Origin: Lysobacterales bacterium
GTDB taxonomy: Bacteria; Pseudomonadota; Gammaproteobacteria; Xanthomonadales; Rhodanobacteraceae
DNA: 64,000 bases
Assembly: GCA_002632325.1 (NCBI GenBank)
Contig: NSJK01000009.1
Coordinates: 1-64,000, forward strand
Direction of reading: 5' to 3'
Made by a program: the position numbers and the translations under genes. This document shows positions 22,242 to 31,196 of this stretch, one piece after another; positions within the stretch are counted from its first letter, which is position 1, and every line of letters starts with the position of its first letter. The notes beneath the pieces are model-generated. The model saw nothing but the letters and a program-made list of their open reading frames with translations. It was not told the DNA's origin and ran no database searches.

Positions 22242-24656
22242 TCAGAACGTATTGCCGAACATGAACTGGATCGTCTCGGTGTCGTCGCCCTTCTGCTTGC
22301 GGATCGGTCTTGCGAAATTGATCACGATCGGGCCGACCGGCGCGCGCCACTGGAACGACAGACCGATCGAGGCACGCAACTGACTGGCATCCCATGAGCG
22401 GTAATCGCCGCAGTAAGTGCCCGTGCACAGGTTGTTGCGGAACACGTTGCCGACGTCGAGGAAGGCGGACAGGCGCGTGCTGTCGTTGTTCTCCTTGACG
22501 AAGGGCGTCGGGAAGATGATTTCGGCCGAAGCCGTGGTCTTGATCGAGCCGCCCAGCGGCCAGCGACAGTTCTTGTCGGTTGGCGGACACACTGCGGGGT
22601 TGAACACGTAGTACGGGCCGATGGTGTTGTCGCGGAAACCGCGCACATCGGAGACGCCGCCGGCATAGAAATTCTCGAAGAACGGCAAGCCGCCGAGATT
22701 GGCCATGTAACGGTCGTGACCGACCGCGGCAGGATCGGCAAGAACGCTCTTGGGATCCTTCCAGGTATCGCCGTAGCCAACCGACAGGTGGCCGTAGAAG
22801 GTCAACGAGTCGGTCATGCGCAGGTACTGCGCGAACTGGTAGGCGAATTTGTAGTACTGCACGGTCGAACCGGGCATGGTCACGTTGAGCGAGACCGACT
22901 GCAGCGAACCACGGGTTGGATTCCAGAAGCGGTTGCGGGTGTCATGCGCCCACGACAACTGCACGTTCCAGGTGTGGAAGGTGCGGTGGCCGAGGTTGTC
23001 GAGGTAGTCGATGATCGGCTGCGGCGTGCCGAGGAGGGTATTGCCGGTGATCAGGGTCTTGTTGACGCCGATCTGGGTATTGATCGTGTCCGATTCGGTG
23101 ATCGGGAAGCCCAGATAGATGTCGAAGGAATCGGTGCTGCTCAAATAGGCGGCGAGATTGCTCTGGCCGGCGTCGAACTTGCTGTGCTGGATGTCGTAGC
23201 CGATGCCGATGCCGTCATCGGTGAGATAGGGCTCGAAATACGACAGCGAGTAGCGCTGCAGGTAGGCACTGCGCTGGGCGTTGATCGAAATGCGGTCGCC
23301 GGTACCGAAGAAATTGTTCTGCGTCACGCCGGCACTGATGATCATGCCCTGCACTTGCGAGTAGCCGAGGCCGAAGTTGAACTGACCCGAGTTCTGCTCT
23401 TCGACGTTGACGGCAACGTCGACCTGATCCTCGCTGCCGGGCACCTTGGGCGTCTCGATCTCGACCTTGCTGAAATAGCCCAGGCGCTGCAGTCGGATGC
23501 GCGAGCGGTCGATCGCGGCCTGCGAATACCAGGAACCTTCGAGCTGACGCATTTCGCGGCGCAGCACCTCGTCCTTGGTGCGCAGATTGCCCTTGAACAC
23601 GATGCGGCGCACGTAGACGCGCTTGCCCGGGTTGATGAACAAGTTGAGCTCGACTTCGCGCTTGTCCTTGTCGATTGCCGGCAGCGGATTGACCTCGGCG
23701 AAGGCGTAACCGATGTTGGACAGCGCCGCGGTGATTGCATCGACCGATTGCTCGATCTTCTTGCGCGAAAACGTCTCGCCCGGCTTGATCTGGATGAGCT
23801 TGCGCAGGTCGTCCTCGCGCAGGATCAGGGTGCCGGTGAGCTTGACGTCGGTGACCTTGTAGACCTCGCCTTCCTCGATATCCGCGGTCACGTACATCTT
23901 GCGCTTGTCGGGGCTGATGCTGACCTGGGTCGATTCGACGTTGAAGTCGGCATAACCGCGGTCCATGTAGAAAGACTGCAGCTTTTCGAGGTCGCCCGAG
24001 AGCTTTTCACGCGAGTACTGGTCGTCCTTGCTGTACCAGGAGGTCCAGTTCGACGGCGAGGATTCGAACTCTCCTTCGATGTCCTTGTCGCTGAAGGTGG
24101 CGTTGCCGACGATGTTGAGGTGCTTGATCTTGGCCGCCTTGCCCTCGGCGATGTTGATCGCGATTTCGACGCGGTTGCGGTCGAGGTTGACGGTGGAGGT
24201 CTTGACCGAGACGTTGTACTTGCCGCGGTTGTAGTACTGATGGGTGAGCTCGTCGCGCACTTCGCTGAGCTTGAGCGGGTCGTAGGATTCGCCCTCGGCC
24301 AGACCGATGCCCTTGAGGCCCTTGAGCAGATCATCTTCCTTGATGTCCTTGTTGCCGCGGATCGCGATCTTGCTGATCTGCGGACGCTCCTTGACTGAGA
24401 TCACGAGGATGTCGCCCTGGCGTGCCAGCGCGACGTCCTTGAAGAAGCCGGTCTTGTACAGCGCGCGCACGGCGGCCTCGGCGCGTTCGCTGGTGAGTGC
24501 GTCGCCCTTCTCGATCGGCAGGTAGGTGAACACCGTGCCCGGCGCGATGCGCGAGAGGCCGTCGATGCGGATGTCGGACACCGTGAAGCTGTCGAACGCG
24601 AATGCGCTCTTGGCGGCAAGGAAGGCCAGGATGTACAGGGCGGCAATACGCTTCAT
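22242..24656 (-). CDS. bamA: Outer membrane protein assembly factor BamA
   Basis: A protein of 804 residues. After a signal peptide (AALYILAFLAAKSAFA) come five POTRA domains (about 24-420) and a 16-strand beta-barrel. The conserved loop motif VRGFRDNTIGP (about residue 665) and the C-terminal phenylalanine typical of outer-membrane barrels are present. ATG 24656 is preferred; GTG 24662 is two codons upstream. It inserts barrel proteins into the outer membrane. It follows rseP after 93 bases. Confidence 0.97.
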   Translation of the reverse strand: MKRIAALYILAFLAAKSAFAFDSFTVSDIRIDGLSRIAPGTVFTYLPIEKGDALTSERAEAAVRALYKTGFFKDVALARQGDILVISVKERPQISKIAIRGNKDIKEDDLLKGLKGIGLAEGESYDPLKLSEVRDELTHQYYNRGKYNVSVKTSTVNLDRNRVEIAINIAEGKAAKIKHLNIVGNATFSDKDIEGEFESSPSNWTSWYSKDDQYSREKLSGDLEKLQSFYMDRGYADFNVESTQVSISPDKRKMYVTADIEEGEVYKVTDVKLTGTLILREDDLRKLIQIKPGETFSRKKIEQSVDAITAALSNIGYAFAEVNPLPAIDKDKREVELNLFINPGKRVYVRRIVFKGNLRTKDEVLRREMRQLEGSWYSQAAIDRSRIRLQRLGYFSKVEIETPKVPGSEDQVDVAVNVEEQNSGQFNFGLGYSQVQGMIISAGVTQNNFFGTGDRISINAQRSAYLQRYSLSYFEPYLTDDGIGIGYDIQHSKFDAGQSNLAAYLSSTDSFDIYLGFPITESDTINTQIGVNKTLITGNTLLGTPQPIIDYLDNLGHRTFHTWNVQLSWAHDTRNRFWNPTRGSLQSVSLNVTMPGSTVQYYKFAYQFAQYLRMTDSLTFYGHLSVGYGDTWKDPKSVLADPAAVGHDRYMANLGGLPFFENFYAGGVSDVRGFRDNTIGPYYVFNPAVCPPTDKNCRWPLGGSIKTTASAEIIFPTPFVKENNDSTRLSAFLDVGNVFRNNLCTGTYCGDYRSWDASQLRASIGLSFQWRAPVGPIVINFARPIRKQKGDDTETIQFMFGNTF

Positions 24657-24749
24657 CGTCACTTTCCGTCAGGGCGTTTCAGGGCCTGCGGCGGGCGTGG
24701 CCGCGGCCTGTTCGGGTCTTGTTGTTGTGGGTGCCTGGCGAAAGCCAGG

Positions 24750-26117
24750 TCAGGAGACGTGCCGCAGGATGTCGTTGTAGAGCGCCAGACCCATGAGGGC
24801 GACCAGCAGCACCAAACCCACATACTGACCGGCGATCTGCACGCGCTCGCTGACCGGACTGCCTTTTGCCAGCTCGATAAGGTAATACAGCAGTGCGCCG
24901 CCGTCCAAGATCGGGATCGGCAACAGGTTCAGGATCGCCAGACTCAGCGAGATCACGGCGAGGAAATTGAGGAACCACGCCGGTCCCAGGCGCGCCGAGG
25001 CATTGGCCGCCTCGGCGATCGTGATGATGCCCGAGAGATTCTTCAGCGAGGCTTGGCCGGTGACCATCTGGCCGAGCATCACCAGGGTCTGGTGGGTCTG
25101 GCTCCAGGTGGTCGACAAGGCGCGCGGAACCGCCGCCAGCGGACCGTAGCGCAGGGTGGCGTCGTACTGCGGGTCGATCGGTTTGGGCGAGATGCCGAGC
25201 AGCCAGCGCGGCGCGCCTCCTGTGCCGGCCTCGGGGTTGGCGGTGGGGCGTGCGCTCACCGCAAGGCGCTGGCCGGCGCGGTCGACCACGATGGCCAGTG
25301 CCTCGCCCTGTGGCGCATGGCTCTGTATCGCCTTGGACACCTCGCGCCAGTCGCCGATCGCCTGACCGCCGATGCTGATCACGCGATCTCCTGCTTTCAG
25401 GCCGGCCTTGGCGGCAGCGCCATCGGCCACGGCTTCGCCGATCACCGGCGGCAGCGCCAGTTGCTGCGGCGTCAGGCCGATGCGCTCGTAGATCGCCTGC
25501 TGATCGAGGTCGATGGGCAGCTTCGACAGCGCCAAGTTGAGCTCATGGGCAGCATGATCGGTGCCGCTGAGGCTGATCTTCACGTCCTGACGGGCCATGC
25601 CCGCAGCAACGAGGCGATCGCCTGCGCCGGTCCAGTTCTCGACCGGGTTGCCGTCGATCGCGGTGATGCGCTCGCCGGCCTTGAGGCCGGCCTCGGCGGC
25701 CAGGCCGCCGACATGGCCGATGATCGGCTGGTAATCGGGCTTGCCGATCACGAACATCAGCCAGAACGCGGCCAGCGTGAAGATCAGGTTGAAGGCGGGG
25801 CCGGCCGCGGCAATGGCCATGCGCTGGCCTGCGCTCTTGCGGTCGAAGGCGCCGGCAAGGGCCGTGGGGCCGACCACCCCGTCAACCTCGCGCGTGTCCA
25901 GCATCTTGACGTAGCCGCCCAGCGGAATCGCTGCCACCACGAACTGGGTGCCGTGACGATCAAGGCGCGACCACAGCGCCGGGCCGAAGCCGACCGAAAA
26001 CTTGAGCACCTTGACACCGCAGCGGCGCGCAATAACGAAATGCCCGTACTCGTGGAAGGTGATCAACAGGCCAAGGGTGACGATCAGCCACCAGACCGAA
26101 CCGAAGAAAGCGCTCAT
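24750..26117 (-). CDS. rseP: Site-2 protease RseP (intramembrane zinc metalloprotease)
   Basis: A protein of 455 residues. The zinc-binding HEYGH (residues 22-26) lies in the first membrane helix, two PDZ domains follow (about 115-290) and the second active-site element NLLPIPILDGG lies in the third helix. RseP cuts RseA and remnant signal peptides, so it links envelope stress (misfolded outer-membrane proteins) to sigma-E. It overlaps the dxr stop by four bases and precedes bamA, one of the systems it monitors. Confidence 0.97.
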   Translation of the reverse strand: MSAFFGSVWWLIVTLGLLITFHEYGHFVIARRCGVKVLKFSVGFGPALWSRLDRHGTQFVVAAIPLGGYVKMLDTREVDGVVGPTALAGAFDRKSAGQRMAIAAAGPAFNLIFTLAAFWLMFVIGKPDYQPIIGHVGGLAAEAGLKAGERITAIDGNPVENWTGAGDRLVAAGMARQDVKISLSGTDHAAHELNLALSKLPIDLDQQAIYERIGLTPQQLALPPVIGEAVADGAAAKAGLKAGDRVISIGGQAIGDWREVSKAIQSHAPQGEALAIVVDRAGQRLAVSARPTANPEAGTGGAPRWLLGISPKPIDPQYDATLRYGPLAAVPRALSTTWSQTHQTLVMLGQMVTGQASLKNLSGIITIAEAANASARLGPAWFLNFLAVISLSLAILNLLPIPILDGGALLYYLIELAKGSPVSERVQIAGQYVGLVLLVALMGLALYNDILRHVS

Positions 26118-27310
26118 GAATGGACAGGGGTGCGCGAAGAGAGGGTGTCGATGATACGGTGCGCCTGCCTGCGCGCAGTTAAATCGGCGTCAAGGATCGC
26201 GGCGAGGCCCTCGCCGGCGACCGCTGGCGCGCCTTCGAGGCAGCGCTCGATGGTCTCGGCGATACCGAGGAAGGGCAGGCGCCCGGCCAGAAACGCGGCC
26301 ACTGCTTCCTCGTTGGCGGCATTGAGCACGATCGGCGCGCTGCCGCCCGAGCGCAGCGCGGCGTAGGCCAGCGCCAGACCGCGAAAGGTGTCGAGGTCGG
26401 GCTTTTCGAAATCCAGACGCGCGGCGAGGGCGAGATCGAGCGTGGCCACACCCGCCTCGATCCGCTGCGGCCAACCCAGCGCATAGGCAATCGCCGTGCG
26501 CATGTCGGGTTGGCCGAGCTGGGCGAGCAGCGAGCCGTCGATGTATTCGACCAGGGAGTGGATCAGGCTCTGCGGATGCACCACGACCTCGATGCAGTCG
26601 GGCGCGGCCTCGAACAAGTGGTGGGCCTCGATGACTTCGAGTCCCTTGTTGACCAGGGTCGCCGAATCGACCGAGATCTTGCGGCCCATGCGCCAGTTCG
26701 GGTGCGCGCAGGCCTCATCGGGCGTGATTGCGGCCAGCTCGCTGCGGCTGCGACCACGGAACGGGCCACCCGAGGCGGTGAGCACGATGCGGCGCACGCC
26801 GACCGCGTCGAGCGAGCCGCCGCCGCGTGGCAGACACTGGAACACCGCGTTGTGTTCGGAGTCGAGCGGCAGGAGGTCGCCGCCGCCCTCGCGCAGCGCG
26901 GCCTTGAGCAGACTGCCGGCCATCACCACCGCTTCCTTGTTGGCGAGCAGCAGGCGCTTGCCCGCGCGCGCGGCAGCCAGCGTCGATTCGAGTCCTGCGG
27001 CGCCGACGATCGCCGCGACCACGGTGTCGCAATGGCTGCCGGCGGCCGCTTCGATCAAGGCTTGCGGTCCGCTTTCGACGCGGCAGCGCGTGCCCTCGGC
27101 GCGCAGTCGCTCGCGCAGTTCGCTTGCGCAAGCGGGATCGGCGATCACGGCGAGTTCGGGCTGGAACTTCGTGCAAAGTGCAGCCAACGCGGCGGTATTG
27201 CGGTGCGCGGAGAGGGCGCCGATGCGGAAGCGATCGGGATGGCGCGCGACCACGTCGAGCGTGCTCGCACCGATCGAGCCGGTGGCACCGAGTACCGCGA
27301 GCGATCTCAT
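26114..27310 (-). CDS. dxr: 1-deoxy-D-xylulose 5-phosphate reductoisomerase
   Basis: A protein of 398 residues that makes 2-C-methylerythritol 4-phosphate, the committed step of the MEP isoprenoid pathway. The NADPH-binding GATGSIGASTLDV (residues 8-20), the SGGPFRG loop and the VDSATLVNKGLEVIEAHHLF block are diagnostic. ATG 27310 overlaps the cdsA stop as ATGA. ispE, a later step of the same pathway, is at 48216. Confidence 0.97.
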   Translation of the reverse strand: MRSLAVLGATGSIGASTLDVVARHPDRFRIGALSAHRNTAALAALCTKFQPELAVIADPACASELRERLRAEGTRCRVESGPQALIEAAAGSHCDTVVAAIVGAAGLESTLAAARAGKRLLLANKEAVVMAGSLLKAALREGGGDLLPLDSEHNAVFQCLPRGGGSLDAVGVRRIVLTASGGPFRGRSRSELAAITPDEACAHPNWRMGRKISVDSATLVNKGLEVIEAHHLFEAAPDCIEVVVHPQSLIHSLVEYIDGSLLAQLGQPDMRTAIAYALGWPQRIEAGVATLDLALAARLDFEKPDLDTFRGLALAYAALRSGGSAPIVLNAANEEAVAAFLAGRLPFLGIAETIERCLEGAPAVAGEGLAAILDADLTARRQAHRIIDTLSSRTPVHS

Positions 27311-28137
27311 GACTGGCGCAAGAGTTCGATCAGCGCCTTGCCCGCGGCAAATACCGGCAGCGCCGCGAGCAGGCTGTCGGCGCGGTCGAGCAGGCCGCCG
27401 TGGCCGGGAAACAGCGCACCCGAATCCTTCACGTTGGCCTGACGCTTGAGCAGGCTTTCGATGAGGTCGCCGACCACCGAGGCGAGCACCACCAGCAGCG
27501 CCAGCACCAACAAGGCCGCCAGCCAGCCATCGCGCCAGCCCAGCATCCAGCCGCCAACCAAGGCAACCGCGCCGCCAAGGCCGAGCGCGCCCCACAGGCC
27601 CGCGCGCGTCTTGTTCGGACTGATTCGTGGCGCGAGCTTGGTGGTGCCAAAACGCACGCCGGCGAAATAGGCGCCGGTATCGGCGGCCCACACCAGCATC
27701 ACCGCGAACAGCGTCCACCATGGCCCGTGTGGTGTCTGCGCATGGAGCTGCATCAGCGCCAGCCACGCCGGGATGATCGCCAGTTCGCAAGCGAGCAGCT
27801 TGAGCAGCAGGTTTTCACGCGTGGGGGCGGCGGCCCAGCTGAAATGGCGCAGCCACAGCAGGGTCAGCAGCCAGAAGCCCACGCCGAGTGCAATCACGCA
27901 AGCAGCCGCCACGCTGCCATGCAGCGACCAGGCCAGCGCGAACAACGCGGCGCTCGCCAGCACGAAGCCCAGGCGCAGCGTGCTGCCCTGCAGTCCGGCC
28001 AAGGCCGACCATTCCCAGGCCGCGCCGAGGAACAGCGCAGCCACGATCAGCGCGAACACCCAGGTCGGCGACAGCAGCACCGCGGCGATTGCCAGCGGCG
28101 TGAGGATGAGGGCGGTGATCGTGCGTTGCTTGAGCAA
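27307..28137 (-). CDS. cdsA: Phosphatidate cytidylyltransferase
   Basis: A protein of 276 residues with about eight membrane helices. It makes CDP-diacylglycerol, precursor of all phospholipids. The C-terminal signature SLLKRQANVKDSGALFPGHG then GLLDRADSLL is complete. The start is TTG at 28137; there is no ATG or GTG that would keep the usual N-terminus MLKQR, and TTG is accepted for homologues. The uppS stop lies 5 bases upstream. Confidence 0.95.
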   Translation of the reverse strand: MLKQRTITALILTPLAIAAVLLSPTWVFALIVAALFLGAAWEWSALAGLQGSTLRLGFVLASAALFALAWSLHGSVAAACVIALGVGFWLLTLLWLRHFSWAAAPTRENLLLKLLACELAIIPAWLALMQLHAQTPHGPWWTLFAVMLVWAADTGAYFAGVRFGTTKLAPRISPNKTRAGLWGALGLGGAVALVGGWMLGWRDGWLAALLVLALLVVLASVVGDLIESLLKRQANVKDSGALFPGHGGLLDRADSLLAALPVFAAGKALIELLRQS

Positions 28138-28142
28138 GGGAT

Positions 28143-28865
28143 TCAGCCGGTGGCGCGCACTTGCGCGGAAGTCTGGCCGAAGCGGCGCTCGCGTCGGGCA
28201 AAGGTATCGATTGCCGCATCGAGTGCGGCGGCATCGAAATCAGGCCACAGCACGGGGCTGAAATACAACTCCGCGTAGGCGATCTGCCACAGCAGGAAGT
28301 TGCTCACGCGCACTTCGCCGCCGGTGCGGATGAAGAGATCGACCGGCGCCTGCTCGGCCAGACAGGTGTGGCGGCCGAGCAGATCCTCATCGATCGCCTC
28401 GATCGCCAGTTCGCCGCGCAGCGCCGCCGCAGCGAGCGAGCGCGCAGCCTGGGCGATGTCCCAGCGGCCGCCGTAGTTGACCGCGATGTTGAGGCGCAGC
28501 GCGATATTGCCCGCGGTGCGTGCCATCGCCGCGCGCATGCGCGCCGCCAGTTCGACATCGAAGCGTTCGAGATCGCCGACGAAGTTCAGGCGCACGCCAT
28601 TGCGATCGAGCTCGTCGACCTCGCTGTCGAGTGCCTTGACGAACAACTGCATCAGTGCGCCGACTTCCTCGTCGGGCCGGCTCCAGTTCTCGCTCGAGAA
28701 TGCGAACAGCGTGAGCGACTCGACGCCGCGCTCGCGGCAGTGCTCGACCGTCGCGCGCACCGCCTTCTGGCCTTCGCGGTGGCCGAGCTTGCGCGGCAGA
28801 TGGCGACGCTGGGCCCAACGACCGTTGCCGTCCATGACGATGGCGATGTGGCGCGGAATGGACAT
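28143..28865 (-). CDS. uppS: Undecaprenyl diphosphate synthase (di-trans,poly-cis)
   Basis: A protein of 240 residues. It adds eight isoprene units to farnesyl diphosphate to make the lipid carrier for peptidoglycan and O-antigen. The IAIVMDGNGRWA start (catalytic Asp12), LTLFAFSSENW and DLFIRTGGEVRVSNFLLWQ motifs are typical. It is the first of the tight uppS-cdsA-dxr-rseP group; frr lies 123 bases upstream. Confidence 0.97.
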   Translation of the reverse strand: MSIPRHIAIVMDGNGRWAQRRHLPRKLGHREGQKAVRATVEHCRERGVESLTLFAFSSENWSRPDEEVGALMQLFVKALDSEVDELDRNGVRLNFVGDLERFDVELAARMRAAMARTAGNIALRLNIAVNYGGRWDIAQAARSLAAAALRGELAIEAIDEDLLGRHTCLAEQAPVDLFIRTGGEVRVSNFLLWQIAYAELYFSPVLWPDFDAAALDAAIDTFARRERRFGQTSAQVRATG

Positions 28866-28988
28866 GCAATACCGGAAGTCGGTGGAGAAATCGTCAGGAA
28901 ATCACGGCGGTGCGCAGGAAATGCGGATCTGCCGAAGCAACGAGCTTTGCTTGTTCGGCGGCGCCCGTCTCCCCATTCACGGCTCCGC

Positions 28989-29546
28989 TCACATCGCCAT
29001 CAGTTCGTCTTCCTTGGCCTTCACCACCGCATCGACATCCTTGACGAACTTGTCGGTGAACTTCTGGATCTCGTCCTCGGCGCGGCGCTCGTCGTCCTCG
29101 CTGATCTTCTTTTCCTTGAGCAGTTCCTTGGCCTGATGCAGCGCATCGCGACGCACGTTGCGCACCGCGACCTTGGCATTCTCGCCTTCGTGGGAGACGT
29201 GCTTGGACAGCTCCTTGCGGCGCTCCTCGGTGAGCGGCGGCAGGTTGATGCGGATCACCTGACCGACCGTGGTCGGGGTGAGGCCGAGATCGGAGGCGAG
29301 GATCGCCTTTTCGACCGCTGCGACCATGGTTTTCTCGTAGGGCGTGATCGTGATCGAGCGCGCATCGGCGATGGCAACGCTGGCGACCTGGGTGATCGGC
29401 GTGTCGGTGCCGTAGTAGGACACCTTGAGCGGCTCGACCAGTGCCGTGCTGGCGCGGCCGGTGCGCAGGCGCGTGAGCTCCTGGCGGAGTGATTCGACGC
29501 TCTTGTGCATGCGCGTCTGCGCATCTTTCTTGATCGTATCGAGCAT
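28989..29546 (-). CDS. frr: Ribosome recycling factor
   Basis: A protein of 185 residues, the standard length. With EF-G it splits the post-termination ribosome. The sequence is the two-domain RRF type: an N-terminal helix MLDTIKKDAQTRM, RTGRAS, INLPPLTEERRKEL and a charged C-terminal coiled coil. It follows pyrH by 83 bases in the widely conserved tsf-pyrH-frr-uppS order, although tsf is separated here by ~3 kb and reads from its own rpsB unit. Confidence 0.97.
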   Translation of the reverse strand: MLDTIKKDAQTRMHKSVESLRQELTRLRTGRASTALVEPLKVSYYGTDTPITQVASVAIADARSITITPYEKTMVAAVEKAILASDLGLTPTTVGQVIRINLPPLTEERRKELSKHVSHEGENAKVAVRNVRRDALHQAKELLKEKKISEDDERRAEDEIQKFTDKFVKDVDAVVKAKEDELMAM

Positions 29547-29629
29547 GGCGCGGGAGCCGGCGGGCGTGGTGAAAGGGAGCCCGCAGTATAGCAGCGGGCA
29601 CCCGCCGGACAGGCCGTCGGCCGCGGCGA

Positions 29630-30355
29630 TCAGCCGCGCACGCTGACCAGGGTGCCGATCGGTTCGCCGCGCATGATGCGCATGAGGTCACCTTCGCGCG
29701 ACATGTCGTAGATGCGCAGCGGCACCTTGTTGTCACGGCACAGCGCAATCGCGCTGGTGTCCATCACCTGCAGGTTGCGCTCGATCACCTCGTTGTAGCT
29801 CAGGCGTTCGTAGCGCGTTGCAGTCGGATCCTTGGCCGGATCGGCGCTGTAGACGCCATCGACCTTGGTCGCCTTGAGCAGCAGGTCGGCGCCGATCTCG
29901 ATTGCGCGCAATGCCGCCGCCGAGTCGGTGGTGAAGAACGGATTGCCGGTACCGGCTGCGAACAGCGCGACGCGGCCCTTTTCGATGTGGCGGATCGCGC
30001 GGCGGCGGATGAAGTCCTCGCACACCTCGTTGATCTTGATCGCGCTCATCGTGCGCGCAAAACCGCCGGCCTTCTCGATCGCATCCTGCATCGCCAGCGC
30101 GTTCATCACCGTCGCCAGCATGCCCATGTGGTCGGCGGTGACGCGGTCCATGCCGGCGGCAGCCAAGCCGGCTCCACGAAAGATGTTGCCGCCGCCGATC
30201 ACCACGCCGATCTGCACGCCGGCCTTCTGCACCTCGATGATCTCGCGCGCGAGGCGATGCAGCACCTTGGGGTCGATGCCGTAATCGGCTTCGCCCATGA
30301 GCGCCTCGCCGGAGAGCTTGAGCAGGATGCGTTTGTGCTTGAGATCGCTGGGCAT
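29630..30355 (-). CDS. pyrH: Uridylate kinase
   Basis: A protein of 241 residues that phosphorylates UMP to UDP. The amino-acid-kinase motifs [24 protein letters not shown] and [14 protein letters not shown] are present. ATG 30355 (MPSDLKHKR) is preferred; an upstream in-frame ATG at 30385 adds 10 residues unlike the family. An acyltransferase remnant lies directly upstream, in the place where tsf is found in many relatives. Confidence 0.97.
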   Translation of the reverse strand: MPSDLKHKRILLKLSGEALMGEADYGIDPKVLHRLAREIIEVQKAGVQIGVVIGGGNIFRGAGLAAAGMDRVTADHMGMLATVMNALAMQDAIEKAGGFARTMSAIKINEVCEDFIRRRAIRHIEKGRVALFAAGTGNPFFTTDSAAALRAIEIGADLLLKATKVDGVYSADPAKDPTATRYERLSYNEVIERNLQVMDTSAIALCRDNKVPLRIYDMSREGDLMRIMRGEPIGTLVSVRG

Positions 30356-30417
30356 GAAGATTTCCGGCAGGCAAAACGCGCGCATTGTAGCTCAGCGCGT
30401 GCGTGCAGCGCTGCGCT

Positions 30418-30857
30418 TCAGATGATCCGTGCGAACCATCGAAGGCGGCGCAGGCTCGCGGTGATCGCCCAAACGAAGCCAGCGCCGCGATGAAGACGAC
30501 GCTGCCCTTCAGCGCACCGGGCCAGTCGGCCGGCAGCAGGCAGAACTGCAGCCAGCTCACCATCACGTAGTGCATGAGGCAGATGCCGTAGGCACTCCGA
30601 TCGAGGCTGTCGAACACCATGCGGCGCCTGCGGCCAAGGCGCTGAAACAGCGAAAGGAAGGCGATCGATGAGGCGGCACAGGAGGCCGCAAAGGCAGTCG
30701 ATGTTGCGGTTGCGAGTCCCGCGATCGCTTGTCCTTTCGCGGTGAAGGTCAACAGGGTGATGAACAGGGCGACCAAGGTGAAAAAGGTGCCCAGTGCAAG
30801 CTGCGGCCACAGCAGCCAGTGGCGGGCGCACCGGCTGTCCGCAGGGGCAGCGGCGTT
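30418..30857 (-). pseudogene. Acyltransferase-3 (OafA/YrhL-like) C-terminal remnant
   Basis: The minus strand encodes a membrane-protein tail: HWLLWPQLALGTFFTLVALF, then a second hydrophobic stretch, then DRSAYGICLMHYVMVSWLQF, the typical end of acyltransferase-3 proteins. The reading frame meets a stop at 30858-30860, so the N-terminal two-thirds are missing. Near 30470 the frame must shift by one base to reach the expected end (FVWAITASLRRLRWFARII, stop 30418-30420). With both truncation and frameshift it is a pseudogene. Confidence 0.7.
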
Positions 30858-30992
30858 TCAGCTCATGCCTGGGGCTGTTCGAGCCGCGGTGGGGCGTACG
30901 GCTTGCGCTCACCAGTGAGCAGGCGCGCCATTGGCAACGCGAACTGGGCATCACGGGTGGGCGGGCGCTGGCGGAGCGTCGCAAGGCCGCTC

Positions 30993-31034
30993 TTGATCCA
31001 GATCAAGAAATGCCGGTTTTTGCGCGCGTATAAG
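30993..31034 (+). promoter_or_regulatory. FNR/ANR-type class II promoter upstream of the diguanylate cyclase gene
   Basis: TTGATCCAGATCAA (30993-31006) is a perfect match to the TTGAT-N4-ATCAA box of FNR/ANR regulators. A -10 element TATAAG lies at 31029-31034, giving a start near 31041. The box is then centred 41.5 bases upstream of the start, the position of class II FNR activation. The next gene on this strand starts at 31197, leaving a 5' leader of about 156 bases in which nothing else is recognised. Confidence 0.55.
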
Positions 31035-31196
31035 CCCCGGTCAGGCATCGATCTTGCATCGTGATTTTCAGGGTTTGCGTGGAAGTCCGCGTGTCTCATC
31101 GGATCGGTCGATGCGGCGCGCGCGCATTCGGTGCGACGCAAACGTCATGGCTGTGGCCGAGCTTTCTTTCATGGTTTGAATGCTCCAGGGGGCGTC

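Noticed and set aside
30794..31033. A plus-strand open frame of 79 codons ending just before the proposed promoter start
   Set aside because: Its first half is the complement of the acyltransferase remnant and its end is made of the FNR box and -10 region; no family recognised.
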